Assembly (NCBI RefSeq): GCF_011634775.1
Contig: NZ_JAALXT010000001.1
Coordinates: forward strand, 1,259,125 to 1,323,124
Source of the DNA: Thalassoroseus pseudoceratinae
GTDB taxonomy: Bacteria; Planctomycetota; Planctomycetia; Planctomycetales; Planctomycetaceae
Direction of reading: 5' to 3'
DNA: 64,000 nucleotides
Part shown: piece after piece, positions 54,725 to 63,099 of the stretch
How the letters are laid out: each line of letters opens with the position of its first letter
Position numbering within the stretch: position 1 is the stretch's first letter
Notes under the pieces: generated by a model
The model's database searches: none
The model's input: only the letters and a program-made list of their open reading frames with translations
Told to the model about the DNA's origin: nothing
Program-made: the position numbers and the translations under genes

Positions 54725-55162
54725 GCTGAAACACATTCCATGAGTGATTACCTAGAGAACGCTCTAGCGAATCACGTTTTTCGGGACTCGTCCTATACCA
54801 AGCCGACTGTCCTGGCGATTGCTCTCTGTAAGTCGGCACCAAGTTCGTCAGACGATGGAACGAGCATCGACGAAGTTGCCGACTCATATGCCTATGCACG
54901 GCAATCGCTGAATCCGAGCAATAGCAACTGGAGCGATCCGACAGCCGGAACGCAAGGACAAGTCACGAACTCCAGCGAAATCGCCTTTCCGCAAGCCAGC
55001 GGCGGCAGTTGGGGAACTGTGACGCATATTGCGATTTGCGACAGCGCAACGCATGGGGCCGGAAACATGCTTTTCTATGGCGAACTCGACACAAGCGAAA
55101 CAATCAACGACGGCACGACGTTTAGTTTCCCCATTTCAAATTTGTCAATCCAATTCGATTGA
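54722..55162 (+). CDS. Tail fibre-associated protein
   Basis: A 146-residue protein, pattern YLENALANHVFRDSSYTKPT then ARQSLNPSNSNW, GSWGTVTHIAICDSATHGAG and a final beta region. I know this pattern from small tail-fibre proteins in several phages. The start codon lies in a hairpin. The gene is followed by a long T run and a homing-type endonuclease gene. Confidence 0.65.
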   Translation: MAETHSMSDYLENALANHVFRDSSYTKPTVLAIALCKSAPSSSDDGTSIDEVADSYAYARQSLNPSNSNWSDPTAGTQGQVTNSSEIAFPQASGGSWGTVTHIAICDSATHGAGNMLFYGELDTSETINDGTTFSFPISNLSIQFD

Positions 55163-55191
55163 TCGAACGTAAAAGTCGTGCCGTTTTTTTT
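55110..55191 (+). terminator. Possible long-loop terminator
   Basis: ACGGCACGAC (55110-55119) pairs with GTCGTGCCGT (55175-55184), followed by T8. The 55-nt loop includes the end of the fibre-associated gene. This would stop transcription ahead of the HNH gene. Confidence 0.45.
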
Positions 55192-55228
55192 GAAGCGTAC
55201 TCCATTAGTCCATCTAAGGAGTACAACT

Positions 55229-56047
55229 ATGAAAAGACGAAAACTAAGCAAGGACACCAAAGCCGAGATTGTAAAGAGATTTGTGAGCGGCGAACGGTCA
55301 ATCGACATCGCAAAAGATTTGAATTGTGGGAAAACTACAGTTTACAGAATAGTTCGTGAAGCTGGCATTCAGCCCTCTAGTTTGGAAAGAGAACGCACAG
55401 GCAGAGGGCAAGGCGTCAAGCGTTTCAATGAAAGAGAAACACAAGAAGTGATTGCCGAATACCAAGCTGGAGGAACTTGCAAGTCAATTGCAACAAAGTA
55501 CGAATGCTGCGGAAGAACTATAGCAAATACACTGAATAGAAATGGTATTGAACTTCGCAATCGTGGGGCGGTCTGGAATGAAGTTCCAGAAGAAACGCAA
55601 CAAGAGATTGTCAGGAAGTATCAAGAAGGATCGTCAATACAAAGCCTTCACAAAGAACACAATCTTACAACAAGGAATGTCAGTCGAATTCTTCTGGCAA
55701 ACGGCTTGAAGATACGACATCGGATGGCGAAAGCCGAACGACATTGGAATTGGAAAGGCGGACGCTTGTTGCAGAATCAAGGATACATACAGTGCCTTGT
55801 CAGACGAAACGACCCGCTCTTTTGTATGGCAAATTGCTCCGGTTATGTTCTGGAACATCGGCTTGTAATGGCAAGGCATCTTGGAAGACCGCTCGAAAGT
55901 TGGGAGTCAGTTCACCATATTGACGGCGACAGAACTAACAATCATATCGACAACTTGCAATTGAGAAGCGGAAAACATGGCTCCGGCGTCAGTTGCCGTT
56001 GCCGTGAATGCGGATCAAAGAATATCGAGTTTGAAGAACTCGACTAA
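55229..56047 (+). CDS. HNH homing-type endonuclease with three HTH repeats
   Basis: A 272-residue protein from ATG 55229 (AAGGAG 7 nt upstream). Three tandem helix-turn-helix units of about 45 residues (ending TVYRIVREAGI, TIANTLNRNGI and NVSRILLANGL) bind DNA. The HNH nuclease motif follows at VHHIDGDRTNNHIDNLQL, with upstream EHRLVMARHLGR, and a C-terminal CxC/CxxC zinc pair (CRCRECGSK). The design fits a freestanding homing endonuclease inserted between tail-fibre genes. Its target is probably the homologous junction in related phages. Confidence 0.88.
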   Translation: MKRRKLSKDTKAEIVKRFVSGERSIDIAKDLNCGKTTVYRIVREAGIQPSSLERERTGRGQGVKRFNERETQEVIAEYQAGGTCKSIATKYECCGRTIANTLNRNGIELRNRGAVWNEVPEETQQEIVRKYQEGSSIQSLHKEHNLTTRNVSRILLANGLKIRHRMAKAERHWNWKGGRLLQNQGYIQCLVRRNDPLFCMANCSGYVLEHRLVMARHLGRPLESWESVHHIDGDRTNNHIDNLQLRSGKHGSGVSCRCRECGSKNIEFEELD

Positions 56048-56060
56048 AGGAAACTAACTT

Positions 56061-56462
56061 ATGCCAATTGAAATCAATCCAAGCTGGGATTCAAGTTGGA
56101 CCGCAACGAGTATCAACGCTAGTACGATCTCGGATTCTAGCTCTGCGACGACGGCGGCAATTGACAACGACGACAAGAGCGGAACCGAAGTTTCGATTAC
56201 TGTTGCTTACGATGGCACGGCTTCCGATCCGGTTACGGTTTATTTGCTCAAGGACGTTGACGGTACAAACTATGAAAGCGAAGACGACAAGCCATTCGGC
56301 TTCCAAATGCCGGTTGCGGCAAGTATGACGCATCGAAGAACCTTCTTTGTATGCGGTGAATCCGTCTCGAAATTCAAAATCAAAATTGTCAACGATTCCG
56401 GCGACTCGGTTACGGCGACAGTCAGATACAAACAAATGACAATCGAGAATGTGAGTTCCTAA
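56061..56462 (+). CDS. Tail surface protein, copy 1 of a repeated family
   Basis: A 133-residue beta-sandwich protein, rich in Ser, Asp and Thr. It shares with the next two frames the pattern WDSSW, AIDNDDKSGTEVSI, KDVDGTNYESEDD and a terminal SKFKIKIVNDSGDSVTATV segment. ATG is preceded by AAAGGA at 10 nt. Most likely an adhesin or decoration subunit of the tail fibre. Confidence 0.6.
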   Translation: MPIEINPSWDSSWTATSINASTISDSSSATTAAIDNDDKSGTEVSITVAYDGTASDPVTVYLLKDVDGTNYESEDDKPFGFQMPVAASMTHRRTFFVCGESVSKFKIKIVNDSGDSVTATVRYKQMTIENVSS

Positions 56463-56463
56463 T

Positions 56464-56898
56464 ATGGTCGAACTATACCCGGTCTGGAATAGTGAGTGGA
56501 CAACTAGCAGTGTAGCGTCTGAGAGTCTGGAGCACGACGATACGACTTTGTCCGAAGCAATCGACAATGACGGCGTGACAGGCACCGAGCTTTTTCTATG
56601 GATCAACTATGGCGAAGGCAATCCACTCGATTCGGCTTGTGTGGTCAAGATTCTTCGGGACGTTGACGGCACGAACTACGAAAGCGAAGACGACGCCCCC
56701 TATACGTTCTGCCTGCCGATCGGGTACGCCGAAGCCATTGACACTAGCGAAACGACAAACACTCGAAGCCAGCTTGTCTTTGTCGATTCTCGAAGAGCTT
56801 CCAAGTTCAAAGTTCATGTTACGAACAGAACCGGAGGCGACGTTATTGTGAGTTTGTACTATCGAACTGTTTCACTACACAAGGAGAATTCCGCATGA
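56464..56898 (+). CDS. Tail surface protein, copy 2
   Basis: A 144-residue paralogue of the gene just upstream: WNSEWTTSS, AIDNDGVTGTEL, RDVDGTNYESEDDAP and SKFKVHVTNRTGGDVIVSL match position by position. It is coupled to the third copy by an ATGA overlap (56895-56898). Duplicated small beta proteins before glycosyltransferase genes could be their acceptor substrates; this is inferred. Confidence 0.6.
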   Translation: MVELYPVWNSEWTTSSVASESLEHDDTTLSEAIDNDGVTGTELFLWINYGEGNPLDSACVVKILRDVDGTNYESEDDAPYTFCLPIGYAEAIDTSETTNTRSQLVFVDSRRASKFKVHVTNRTGGDVIVSLYYRTVSLHKENSA

Positions 56899-57332
56899 TT
56901 ATTGCCGATTGGCAAAGCTCCGAGACTATCGACACGCTTACGATTACGAACAACGACTTTGACGACGGTTCGACATATAGCGACGACGGAACGACCGACG
57001 AGATAACCCTATACGACGGAGCCGATTCATTCACAGGAATGGAAGTTGGTGTCACGGTTCAATACAACGGTTCGACGTCATTCATTCGTGGACCGCTTCG
57101 GTGCTGGATTTCCTACGAGACACCGACCGTTAGCGGTGCAAGCTTCACTGACTAACTAGACGAGACTGAAGCCATATACTTCAATGGTTCTCCGAGTTCA
57201 ACATATCGCAAAGTGATCCCGTTCAACTCTCAGTATTCAGGACGAAAGATCAAGTTGTTCTTCCGCAATCAAACCACCGGAAGCGTATCGATCACAGTCA
57301 CTCGGCGATTCGTCAAGACCGCATCAAAATAG
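56895..57332 (+). pseudogene. Tail surface protein, copy 3, with in-frame TAA
   Basis: The frame from ATG 56895 codes 86 residues and then has TAA at 57153-57155. The same frame continues for 58 sense codons to TAG at 57330-57332 and matches the C-terminal half of copies 1 and 2 (YRKVIPFNSQYSGRKIKLFF, SVSITVTRRFV). The sum, about 145 residues, equals copy 2. So either a nonsense mutation broke the gene, or the stop is read through (context TAA CTA). Only one base distinguishes TAA from a sense codon. Confidence 0.7.
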
Positions 57333-57336
57333 CAAT

Positions 57337-58404
57337 ATGAGAATTTTACTAATCGACGATCGGATTCCTATGCCGCAGTTCGGCGCAGGATTTCCAAGAG
57401 CATACAAGCTTCTTCTGACTCTTTCGGAGTTGGGGCACGATATTCTCTTTCTGCCCACCGCCAGGGACGCAAGAGAAATGCCGCTCAACAAAGATGCTTT
57501 GGCACGTCACCGAATCCAAGTTGTGAGGGAACCGAGACAGGCCGACGTCGCTATTCTTTCCAGACCGCACAACGCCTATCGGTATATGCCCAAAGTCTAC
57601 GGCAGAATGCCCGCCATATATGACACGGAAGCGCTTTGGTATCGTCGGTTCGATCTTCAAGAATCGATCACAGGAAAGCTTCCAGGCTGGGCGACACGGT
57701 ACGATGAAATCGGCCTTTGCCGTTTGGCGTCGATGGCGTGGGTTGTGAATTTGGAAGAAGCGGCCATCTTGCAAGCCAATGGAGTTGCCGACGTTCGACT
57801 TGTTCCCCATTGTTTGGAGCCGATTCGAGAAGGTTTGCCATTCAGCGAACGCAAAGGCTTCTTGTTTGTGGGCGGAAAGATGGAAGCGGACAGTTCGAAC
57901 GAAGACGCTTTGTTCTGGCTCCAAACCGAAGCTTGGGAGAATCTATATCAGCAAATCCGGCAACGGCTGGCCGTTGCCGGGAAACTCGAAACCGAACGAG
58001 TCAAAGGATTTGAAGGCGTCGATTTGCTCGGCTTGGTTCCGAAGCTAGAGCCGTTGTACCAAGGCCAACGAGTCTTCCTGGCTTCGACGAGATTTGCCAC
58101 GGGCATACCTTGGAAAGTTCACGAAGCGATGGCGAACGGAATTCCTTGCGTGATTTCGCCTTTGCTTGCCGGTCAACTGAAGGCCGATCACGGCGTTCAC
58201 TGTCTCGTTGCGGATAGTCCCGAAGACTGGGCGGAACTCTCGGCCAAGCTCCACGACAACGAAGAACTATGGAATCGAATTCGAGAAGGCGGATTCTCTC
58301 TAATCGAGAGAGATTGCAAGCCTGAAGCCTTCAAACAGACGATTGTGGAATCACTGGCCGATTTGAAACGAAATCTGTTCCCAGTTACGAACCACTCGAA
58401 ATAG
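57337..58404 (+). CDS. Glycosyltransferase, GT4 family
   Basis: A 355-residue protein in two Rossmann-like domains. The N-terminal part begins MRILLIDDRIPMPQFGAG; the C-terminal donor domain has FVGGKMEADSSNEDALFW and the GT4 signature HEAMANGIPCVISP, with Glu for the nucleotide-sugar contact. It should transfer a sugar from a nucleotide donor. Starting 4 bp after the third tail-surface frame, it is in the same transcript as those genes. The acceptor could be virion protein or host envelope. Its end overlaps the opposing gene by 54 bp. Confidence 0.82.
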   Translation: MRILLIDDRIPMPQFGAGFPRAYKLLLTLSELGHDILFLPTARDAREMPLNKDALARHRIQVVREPRQADVAILSRPHNAYRYMPKVYGRMPAIYDTEALWYRRFDLQESITGKLPGWATRYDEIGLCRLASMAWVVNLEEAAILQANGVADVRLVPHCLEPIREGLPFSERKGFLFVGGKMEADSSNEDALFWLQTEAWENLYQQIRQRLAVAGKLETERVKGFEGVDLLGLVPKLEPLYQGQRVFLASTRFATGIPWKVHEAMANGIPCVISPLLAGQLKADHGVHCLVADSPEDWAELSAKLHDNEELWNRIREGGFSLIERDCKPEAFKQTIVESLADLKRNLFPVTNHSK

Positions 58405-59055
58405 AATCGATTCATAATCGACAACGGCCTTCGGATAGAACTCTTGCCAAGCCAGTCGGATTGGGTGCATATCCGTCTTTCCCCGCTCGATGAGTTCAAC
58501 GGCACGATTCAGAAATTGCCGTAGGAATGTCGTCCTGCCGATAAAAGTGCCCGATCCCGGCGAACGGCGTTCGTATCGCCAAGCTCCAGGAACGTAACGT
58601 TCGAATGCACGGTGCCGATTCTCTCCACCATCGCCGACAGCAATGAAGACCGCTTCCGCTGTGAAGTGTCTTTGATAGTCGGCAAGTAGCTGCCGTGGAC
58701 TTCGCACGAATACCGAATCCGCCGAATCGGAAATGAGCACGAATTCTGTTCCAACACGATCGACCAACTTTGCCGCCGTCGTTAGCTTGTGGATTGACAG
58801 ATACTTGGTTTTACCTTGGAGCGAGTTCAAGACCGGTTGGCCGTATCGTCTACATGATTCTTCGAACGTTCCCAACGTCGGCATATTGTCGTTGGGAACG
58901 TTCGACGTGATGCAAGTTAGCTTCGATTCGGGCTCTGGCGTGACTTGTTCGGTATCCATGATCTCCAAGAAGCCGGGAAGTATTATTCTCTTCGCATCGA
59001 CTGAGAAATGGATAAGGCTCGGAAACGTCCGGCTTTCAAGGCTGGTAACAATCAT
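58351..59055 (-). CDS. PLOD-like glycosyltransferase
   Basis: A 234-residue single-domain protein. The pattern SLQGKTKYLSIHKLTTAAKL, EFVLISDSADSVF (a D-x-D-like metal site), AEAVFIAVGDGGENRHR and GTFIGRTTFLRQFLNRAVEL recalls the glycosyltransferase domain of procollagen lysine hydroxylase/galactosyltransferase proteins (PLOD-like), known in giant viruses and some phages. The start overlaps the stop of the upstream sulfotransferase (ATGA). The acceptor is unknown. Confidence 0.65.
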   Translation of the reverse strand: MIVTSLESRTFPSLIHFSVDAKRIILPGFLEIMDTEQVTPEPESKLTCITSNVPNDNMPTLGTFEESCRRYGQPVLNSLQGKTKYLSIHKLTTAAKLVDRVGTEFVLISDSADSVFVRSPRQLLADYQRHFTAEAVFIAVGDGGENRHRAFERYVPGAWRYERRSPGSGTFIGRTTFLRQFLNRAVELIERGKTDMHPIRLAWQEFYPKAVVDYESILFRVVRNWEQISFQIGQ

Positions 59056-59744
59056 TCAAAGTATTTTCCATACAGCGTATCGGCAAAGGCTTCCTTCAAT
59101 TCGGCATAGTTCTCGACAATCTCCGATGGCTTCCGAGTCGTAATTTTTTCCATTCGGATTTCTGGTTTGAACGGTTTGACGCCGAGTTCACAAAACAAGT
59201 TGTTCATTGTGTCGAGATATTCGGAAGCCAAGTCTTCGTACTGAAGCCGTATCATTCGATGATTGCGGAATCTTGTTTCAACGTCATGGAACAAGGCATC
59301 GTCGTATCGAAAGAAAGCTTCTAACTCCGTCTTGGTGAAGACGAACGTTTCTTCGGTCTTCGGCCTGCCTTGTCGGTTCGTATGCCACTTGCCAGTCTTC
59401 TTCGCAAGTTTACCGGAGACGTATCTGTTGAGAGCGTTCCAGCGGATCAAGTGAATCACCACAAGTTTCCTATTGCTTTCGAGATAGCTCCACAAGTTCG
59501 TTGTTCTGGCTTGGTCGTCGATCAATTTGAAGCCGGAATTCTTCACGTTGAATATCTTCTTCCGAAGATACTTCTCGGCGTCGGTTCCGTCTTCGTAGAT
59601 CGGAATGCCGGGATTGTGTTTCTCCCGAATATGCCTTGCGTAGTGGAAGATTTCATCGTGGCAAACGAGCGACGGGTGTTGATTCAGGCTATCCGCAAGC
59701 AACGTCGATCCGCTTCGAGAGCGGCAAACAATCAAGAAATTCAT
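59052..59744 (-). CDS. Sulfotransferase (PAPS-dependent)
   Basis: A 230-residue protein. The 5'-phosphosulfate-binding loop is at the N-terminus, CRSRSGSTLLADSLNQHP. The 3'-phosphate-binding region follows at VVIHLIRWNALNRYVSGK, and a typical YEDLASEYLDTMNNLFCELG lies near the C-terminus. It would transfer sulfate from PAPS to a hydroxyl or amine, probably a sugar placed by the adjacent transferases. It is co-translated with the PLOD-like gene and starts 13 bp from the divergent fibre gene. Confidence 0.82.
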   Translation of the reverse strand: MNFLIVCRSRSGSTLLADSLNQHPSLVCHDEIFHYARHIREKHNPGIPIYEDGTDAEKYLRKKIFNVKNSGFKLIDDQARTTNLWSYLESNRKLVVIHLIRWNALNRYVSGKLAKKTGKWHTNRQGRPKTEETFVFTKTELEAFFRYDDALFHDVETRFRNHRMIRLQYEDLASEYLDTMNNLFCELGVKPFKPEIRMEKITTRKPSEIVENYAELKEAFADTLYGKYFE

Positions 59745-59757
59745 ACTACATATAGTT

Positions 59758-62700
59758 ATGGAATTTCCTGATTTTTATATGCTCTCGGCGCAGCCTAGTT
59801 GCGGAGACGGGATTGCCGTCGTCGCCGACTCCTTCACCGATTCCAACGGAACCGCTATTGCAAGTCATACGCCCGAACTCGGTGGGCCGTGGAGCGGTTC
59901 CGGCCTTGAGATTCAAAGCAACTCGGTTGTACCGTTGTTCGGTGACGGTGCCGCAACGATCGAAACCGGTACAACTCGGCATACAGTTTGTGCGACTTTC
60001 ACAAGAGGCGATACCGGTAGCAATTACCCGTGGCAAGGAATCTATTTTCGTTACACTGATGGAAGTGATTACCTTTCGGTACGTTGGAATGGCCTAGTCT
60101 TCGAGAGCGGCGGCAGCCAAACAACTTTCAGCTTGTCGGTCGGCAACTCCGCTTCGGTGACAGTCGAAATCGACGACAGCAATAATATCTCGGCGACAAT
60201 CACAGACGGAACAACAACGAAGACGCTAACCGGATCATCATCAAAGACAGGAACCAAAGTCGGTATCTTCGCTGAATACTCGGCAGCGGGGACAAGCAAC
60301 TGGAGCTTCGACAGTTTCGATGTGACGTCCGCCTTCGATGTTTTTGCCTATAGTTATTCAAGTCCATGTCTTCACGATCGAATGCACGTCCAACCGTGGT
60401 GTCCCGGTATTGACTACACAAGCCGACAAGCAAACGGTCTTCGGCTTTGTATGCCTTTGTGGGAAGGAACTGGCGAAGTCGTTTCCGATCTTTCCGGCTT
60501 TGGAACGTCTCTCACGTTTCCGACATCGAACAAACCAACATGGGCTTACGACTTCGAAGTTGGGACCGTACTTGCCAATGACGCCGCAACCGGCAACGAC
60601 AACGTCTATGCGCAGATTGCCAAGCAATATGCTCTCGACGAGGAGGACGGATTCACGGTGTCGTTTTGGTTCTATCACGACGAAGACAGTTCGAACGAAG
60701 CGACACAAACGATACTCCACAAATACAAATCGGCGTCCGAAGAACTCGAACTCACTTGGGAAAACGATGCCGTTGGAGAATTCAAAATCAACTGGAGTTA
60801 TGCGGCAGGCGGTTCAACGTTCAGCGGTTCAAGCGACGTAGCTTTGTATAAAGAAACGTGGTACCACTTAGCTTTTCGGATTTCGACGTTCCGGCAACTG
60901 ACCGAGTTCACTTACGGCCATCAAACCGAACTGTATATCAATGGCCGAATTTCGGGAAGCAGTAGCGGCGGAACATATACGCCGTTCTCGGCTCCGATCT
61001 ATCTGTTCAATAACAAAGATTTCGATTCGGCTTGCTATTGCCGAATCAAAGATTTCCGGTGGTACAACTATCCGTTGCCTTATGGCATGGCAAGAGAAAT
61101 CTTCCTTGACGGTTGCCAACTATACGAAAGGCCGGTTCATTATCGTGCCGGGATTTTGAGCGGTAGTTCCGATATGACAGCGATTGCCGACCTCTATGCC
61201 GACGCCGACTTAGAAATCAAAGCATACAGTTACATGACGGCGATTGCCGACATGGAAGCCGATGCGAACTTGGACATTTCGGCTTCTTCGAACATGACAG
61301 CGATTGCGGATTTCTATTCCGATGCCGATCTCTACATTCGAGCATATAGCTATATGGACGCCATTGCCGACATGGAAGCGGCAGCTTGCACATGGGAAGG
61401 CAGGCTTGGCGACTCGTTGCGAATCTATCTGACCGGAGCGGACGAAGACGGCGGAACTCAGACCGATCCCGATGCCAGCCTTGGTGGATATCGTTCTTCA
61501 ACACAGGCCGAAGCGATCGGCTACTTACAATCGACTGCAATACCACAAGTGAAGATTCTTTACGCCAGCGGGGCGAATACTTCGGGTACCGGAAGCTTGA
61601 CGGCAGTCGGAGCCGACAGCTTGAGTTATACCGCTCCAGGTTCTTCGACAACTGGAGCGGCAGTCCAGTTCCCAAATACGCCGAATACTTATGTCGTTCC
61701 CGATGGAGCCGATCCTTCGAAGTTTGTTGTCGTCAAACGAACCTCTTCCGATCCAATGCAGGGGCAGGCGACTTTGGAGTTCGTGAAGAAATTCGGCAAC
61801 GTCTACGGTTTGGACGACTCACCGACTGCCGACAGAAGCGGAAGCTCTTCGGATTATCGTGCCTTGATCTTCAAGAGCGTCGGTTGTCCGACGATCGAAA
61901 ATATCAAGGTGTACCTCGGCAGTCTCGGAACTCCGCAAACCGGATTGTCGGCGTGGCTCGAAGCTCCAGATTTTCCAAATACCGGTAATCTTTCACTGGA
62001 GAAGACAAACGGATTTTGTGATTGGCCGGAAGCCGGTTGGGTGCATATCGGCTCTTTGGCAGGATCGACGAAGGAAGTTGCCTACTATTCGAGTCGGACG
62101 GATCACGTAATCACAATCGACTTGAGAGGAATCGACGGATCGGAGCTTACAGACGGGAGCGTCAACGACGTTGTTACGCCGGTTTCCGGTTTGCTCCTGG
62201 CCAAAGAGGAACTGACAGACGGAGCCATACAGGACATAAGCGGCGGCGGTTCGCCAAGCGGACTCACGTTTGAAATGCCAGCTTCCGCAACCTATGGAGT
62301 CGATCTTGGCGACTTGGAAAATGATGAATCCATTGGCTTATGGATTCAGCGATCAATCAACGAGTACGTCGAAGCTTCGGCGGAAATTGAAAACAAAATC
62401 ATTGTGCAGTATACGATCAACGGCACGACATATACCGAGGCTCTTTCCGGTTTGTGGCGTGCGGAAGATACAAGCCTTGAACGGTACGAGCTTCACGTCG
62501 GAGAGAACGCCGAGCCTGATCTTTCCGCAACGCCAACGGCGACGTTTTCAAGCTTGCCTTATAGTTCCTTGAGTCTAGCGGCAGGAAATACATACTACCT
62601 TCTGACAAACTATAGGAACCGATACAACCTAGTTTCTCAAGGAATCGACAGTACAATAATCATTGTTGACGACGACGGAAACCAAGAAACAGAACCGCCA

Positions 62701-63096
62701 ACGGCTCCAGAAGTGATTTCTTTCCGTGCTGGAATCGGTGGCGTTCTGACGGTTGAAGCGGTCTATTTCTATGAACTCGATTCCGAAGACGTCCGTGCCG
62801 ATCAAGCAAGAATCTATATGACGTTCGACGGCACGAATCCCGATCCTGACAACGACTCTCCGGTTGCGACTCTCGATATTGTCGAGTCTGACGGCTTCGG
62901 CTTCATTTCCTATACGTCTTCGGCTCAAAGCAATGGAACAACCGGCAAAGTAATTGTGAGAACTTACCGAAGCTCCGGCGAAGTAGAATCGGAGAACACG
63001 GACATACATACAACGACGGCGGATACAACGGCTCCAAGCGGCGGAACGCTCAAAGGCGGCTGGCGAGGCGTTGCCGAAGCCAAAGACGAAGGTTGA
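59758..63096 (+). CDS. Large tail fibre/receptor-binding protein
   Basis: A 1112-residue multidomain protein. Residues about 15-195 form a beta sandwich (ADSFTDSNGTAIASH). Residues about 220-455 form a LamG/concanavalin-type domain (FTVSFWFYHDEDSSNEATQT, TWYHLAFRISTFRQLTE, ELYINGRISGS). Residues 473-546 contain 20-residue repeats beginning MTAIAD. The rest is mixed beta domains with a fibronectin-like C-terminus (PPTAPEVISFRAGIGGVLTV) ending in a Gly-rich tail. It is expected to bind carbohydrate on the host surface. TACATA lies 5 nt before ATG with no ribosome-binding site. Confidence 0.8.
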   Translation: MEFPDFYMLSAQPSCGDGIAVVADSFTDSNGTAIASHTPELGGPWSGSGLEIQSNSVVPLFGDGAATIETGTTRHTVCATFTRGDTGSNYPWQGIYFRYTDGSDYLSVRWNGLVFESGGSQTTFSLSVGNSASVTVEIDDSNNISATITDGTTTKTLTGSSSKTGTKVGIFAEYSAAGTSNWSFDSFDVTSAFDVFAYSYSSPCLHDRMHVQPWCPGIDYTSRQANGLRLCMPLWEGTGEVVSDLSGFGTSLTFPTSNKPTWAYDFEVGTVLANDAATGNDNVYAQIAKQYALDEEDGFTVSFWFYHDEDSSNEATQTILHKYKSASEELELTWENDAVGEFKINWSYAAGGSTFSGSSDVALYKETWYHLAFRISTFRQLTEFTYGHQTELYINGRISGSSSGGTYTPFSAPIYLFNNKDFDSACYCRIKDFRWYNYPLPYGMAREIFLDGCQLYERPVHYRAGILSGSSDMTAIADLYADADLEIKAYSYMTAIADMEADANLDISASSNMTAIADFYSDADLYIRAYSYMDAIADMEAAACTWEGRLGDSLRIYLTGADEDGGTQTDPDASLGGYRSSTQAEAIGYLQSTAIPQVKILYASGANTSGTGSLTAVGADSLSYTAPGSSTTGAAVQFPNTPNTYVVPDGADPSKFVVVKRTSSDPMQGQATLEFVKKFGNVYGLDDSPTADRSGSSSDYRALIFKSVGCPTIENIKVYLGSLGTPQTGLSAWLEAPDFPNTGNLSLEKTNGFCDWPEAGWVHIGSLAGSTKEVAYYSSRTDHVITIDLRGIDGSELTDGSVNDVVTPVSGLLLAKEELTDGAIQDISGGGSPSGLTFEMPASATYGVDLGDLENDESIGLWIQRSINEYVEASAEIENKIIVQYTINGTTYTEALSGLWRAEDTSLERYELHVGENAEPDLSATPTATFSSLPYSSLSLAAGNTYYLLTNYRNRYNLVSQGIDSTIIIVDDDGNQETEPPTAPEVISFRAGIGGVLTVEAVYFYELDSEDVRADQARIYMTFDGTNPDPDNDSPVATLDIVESDGFGFISYTSSAQSNGTTGKVIVRTYRSSGEVESENTDIHTTTADTTAPSGGTLKGGWRGVAEAKDEG
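61174..61395 (+). repeat. 60-bp in-frame repeat in the fibre gene
   Basis: Units begin at 61174, 61234, 61294 and 61354 and each encodes M-(T/D)AIAD plus 14 residues; the fourth is incomplete. Units 1 and 3 are more alike (IxAYSY ends), as are 2 and 4 (AIADMEA), so a 120-bp unit was duplicated. Confidence 0.85.
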
Positions 63097-63099
63097 TAT

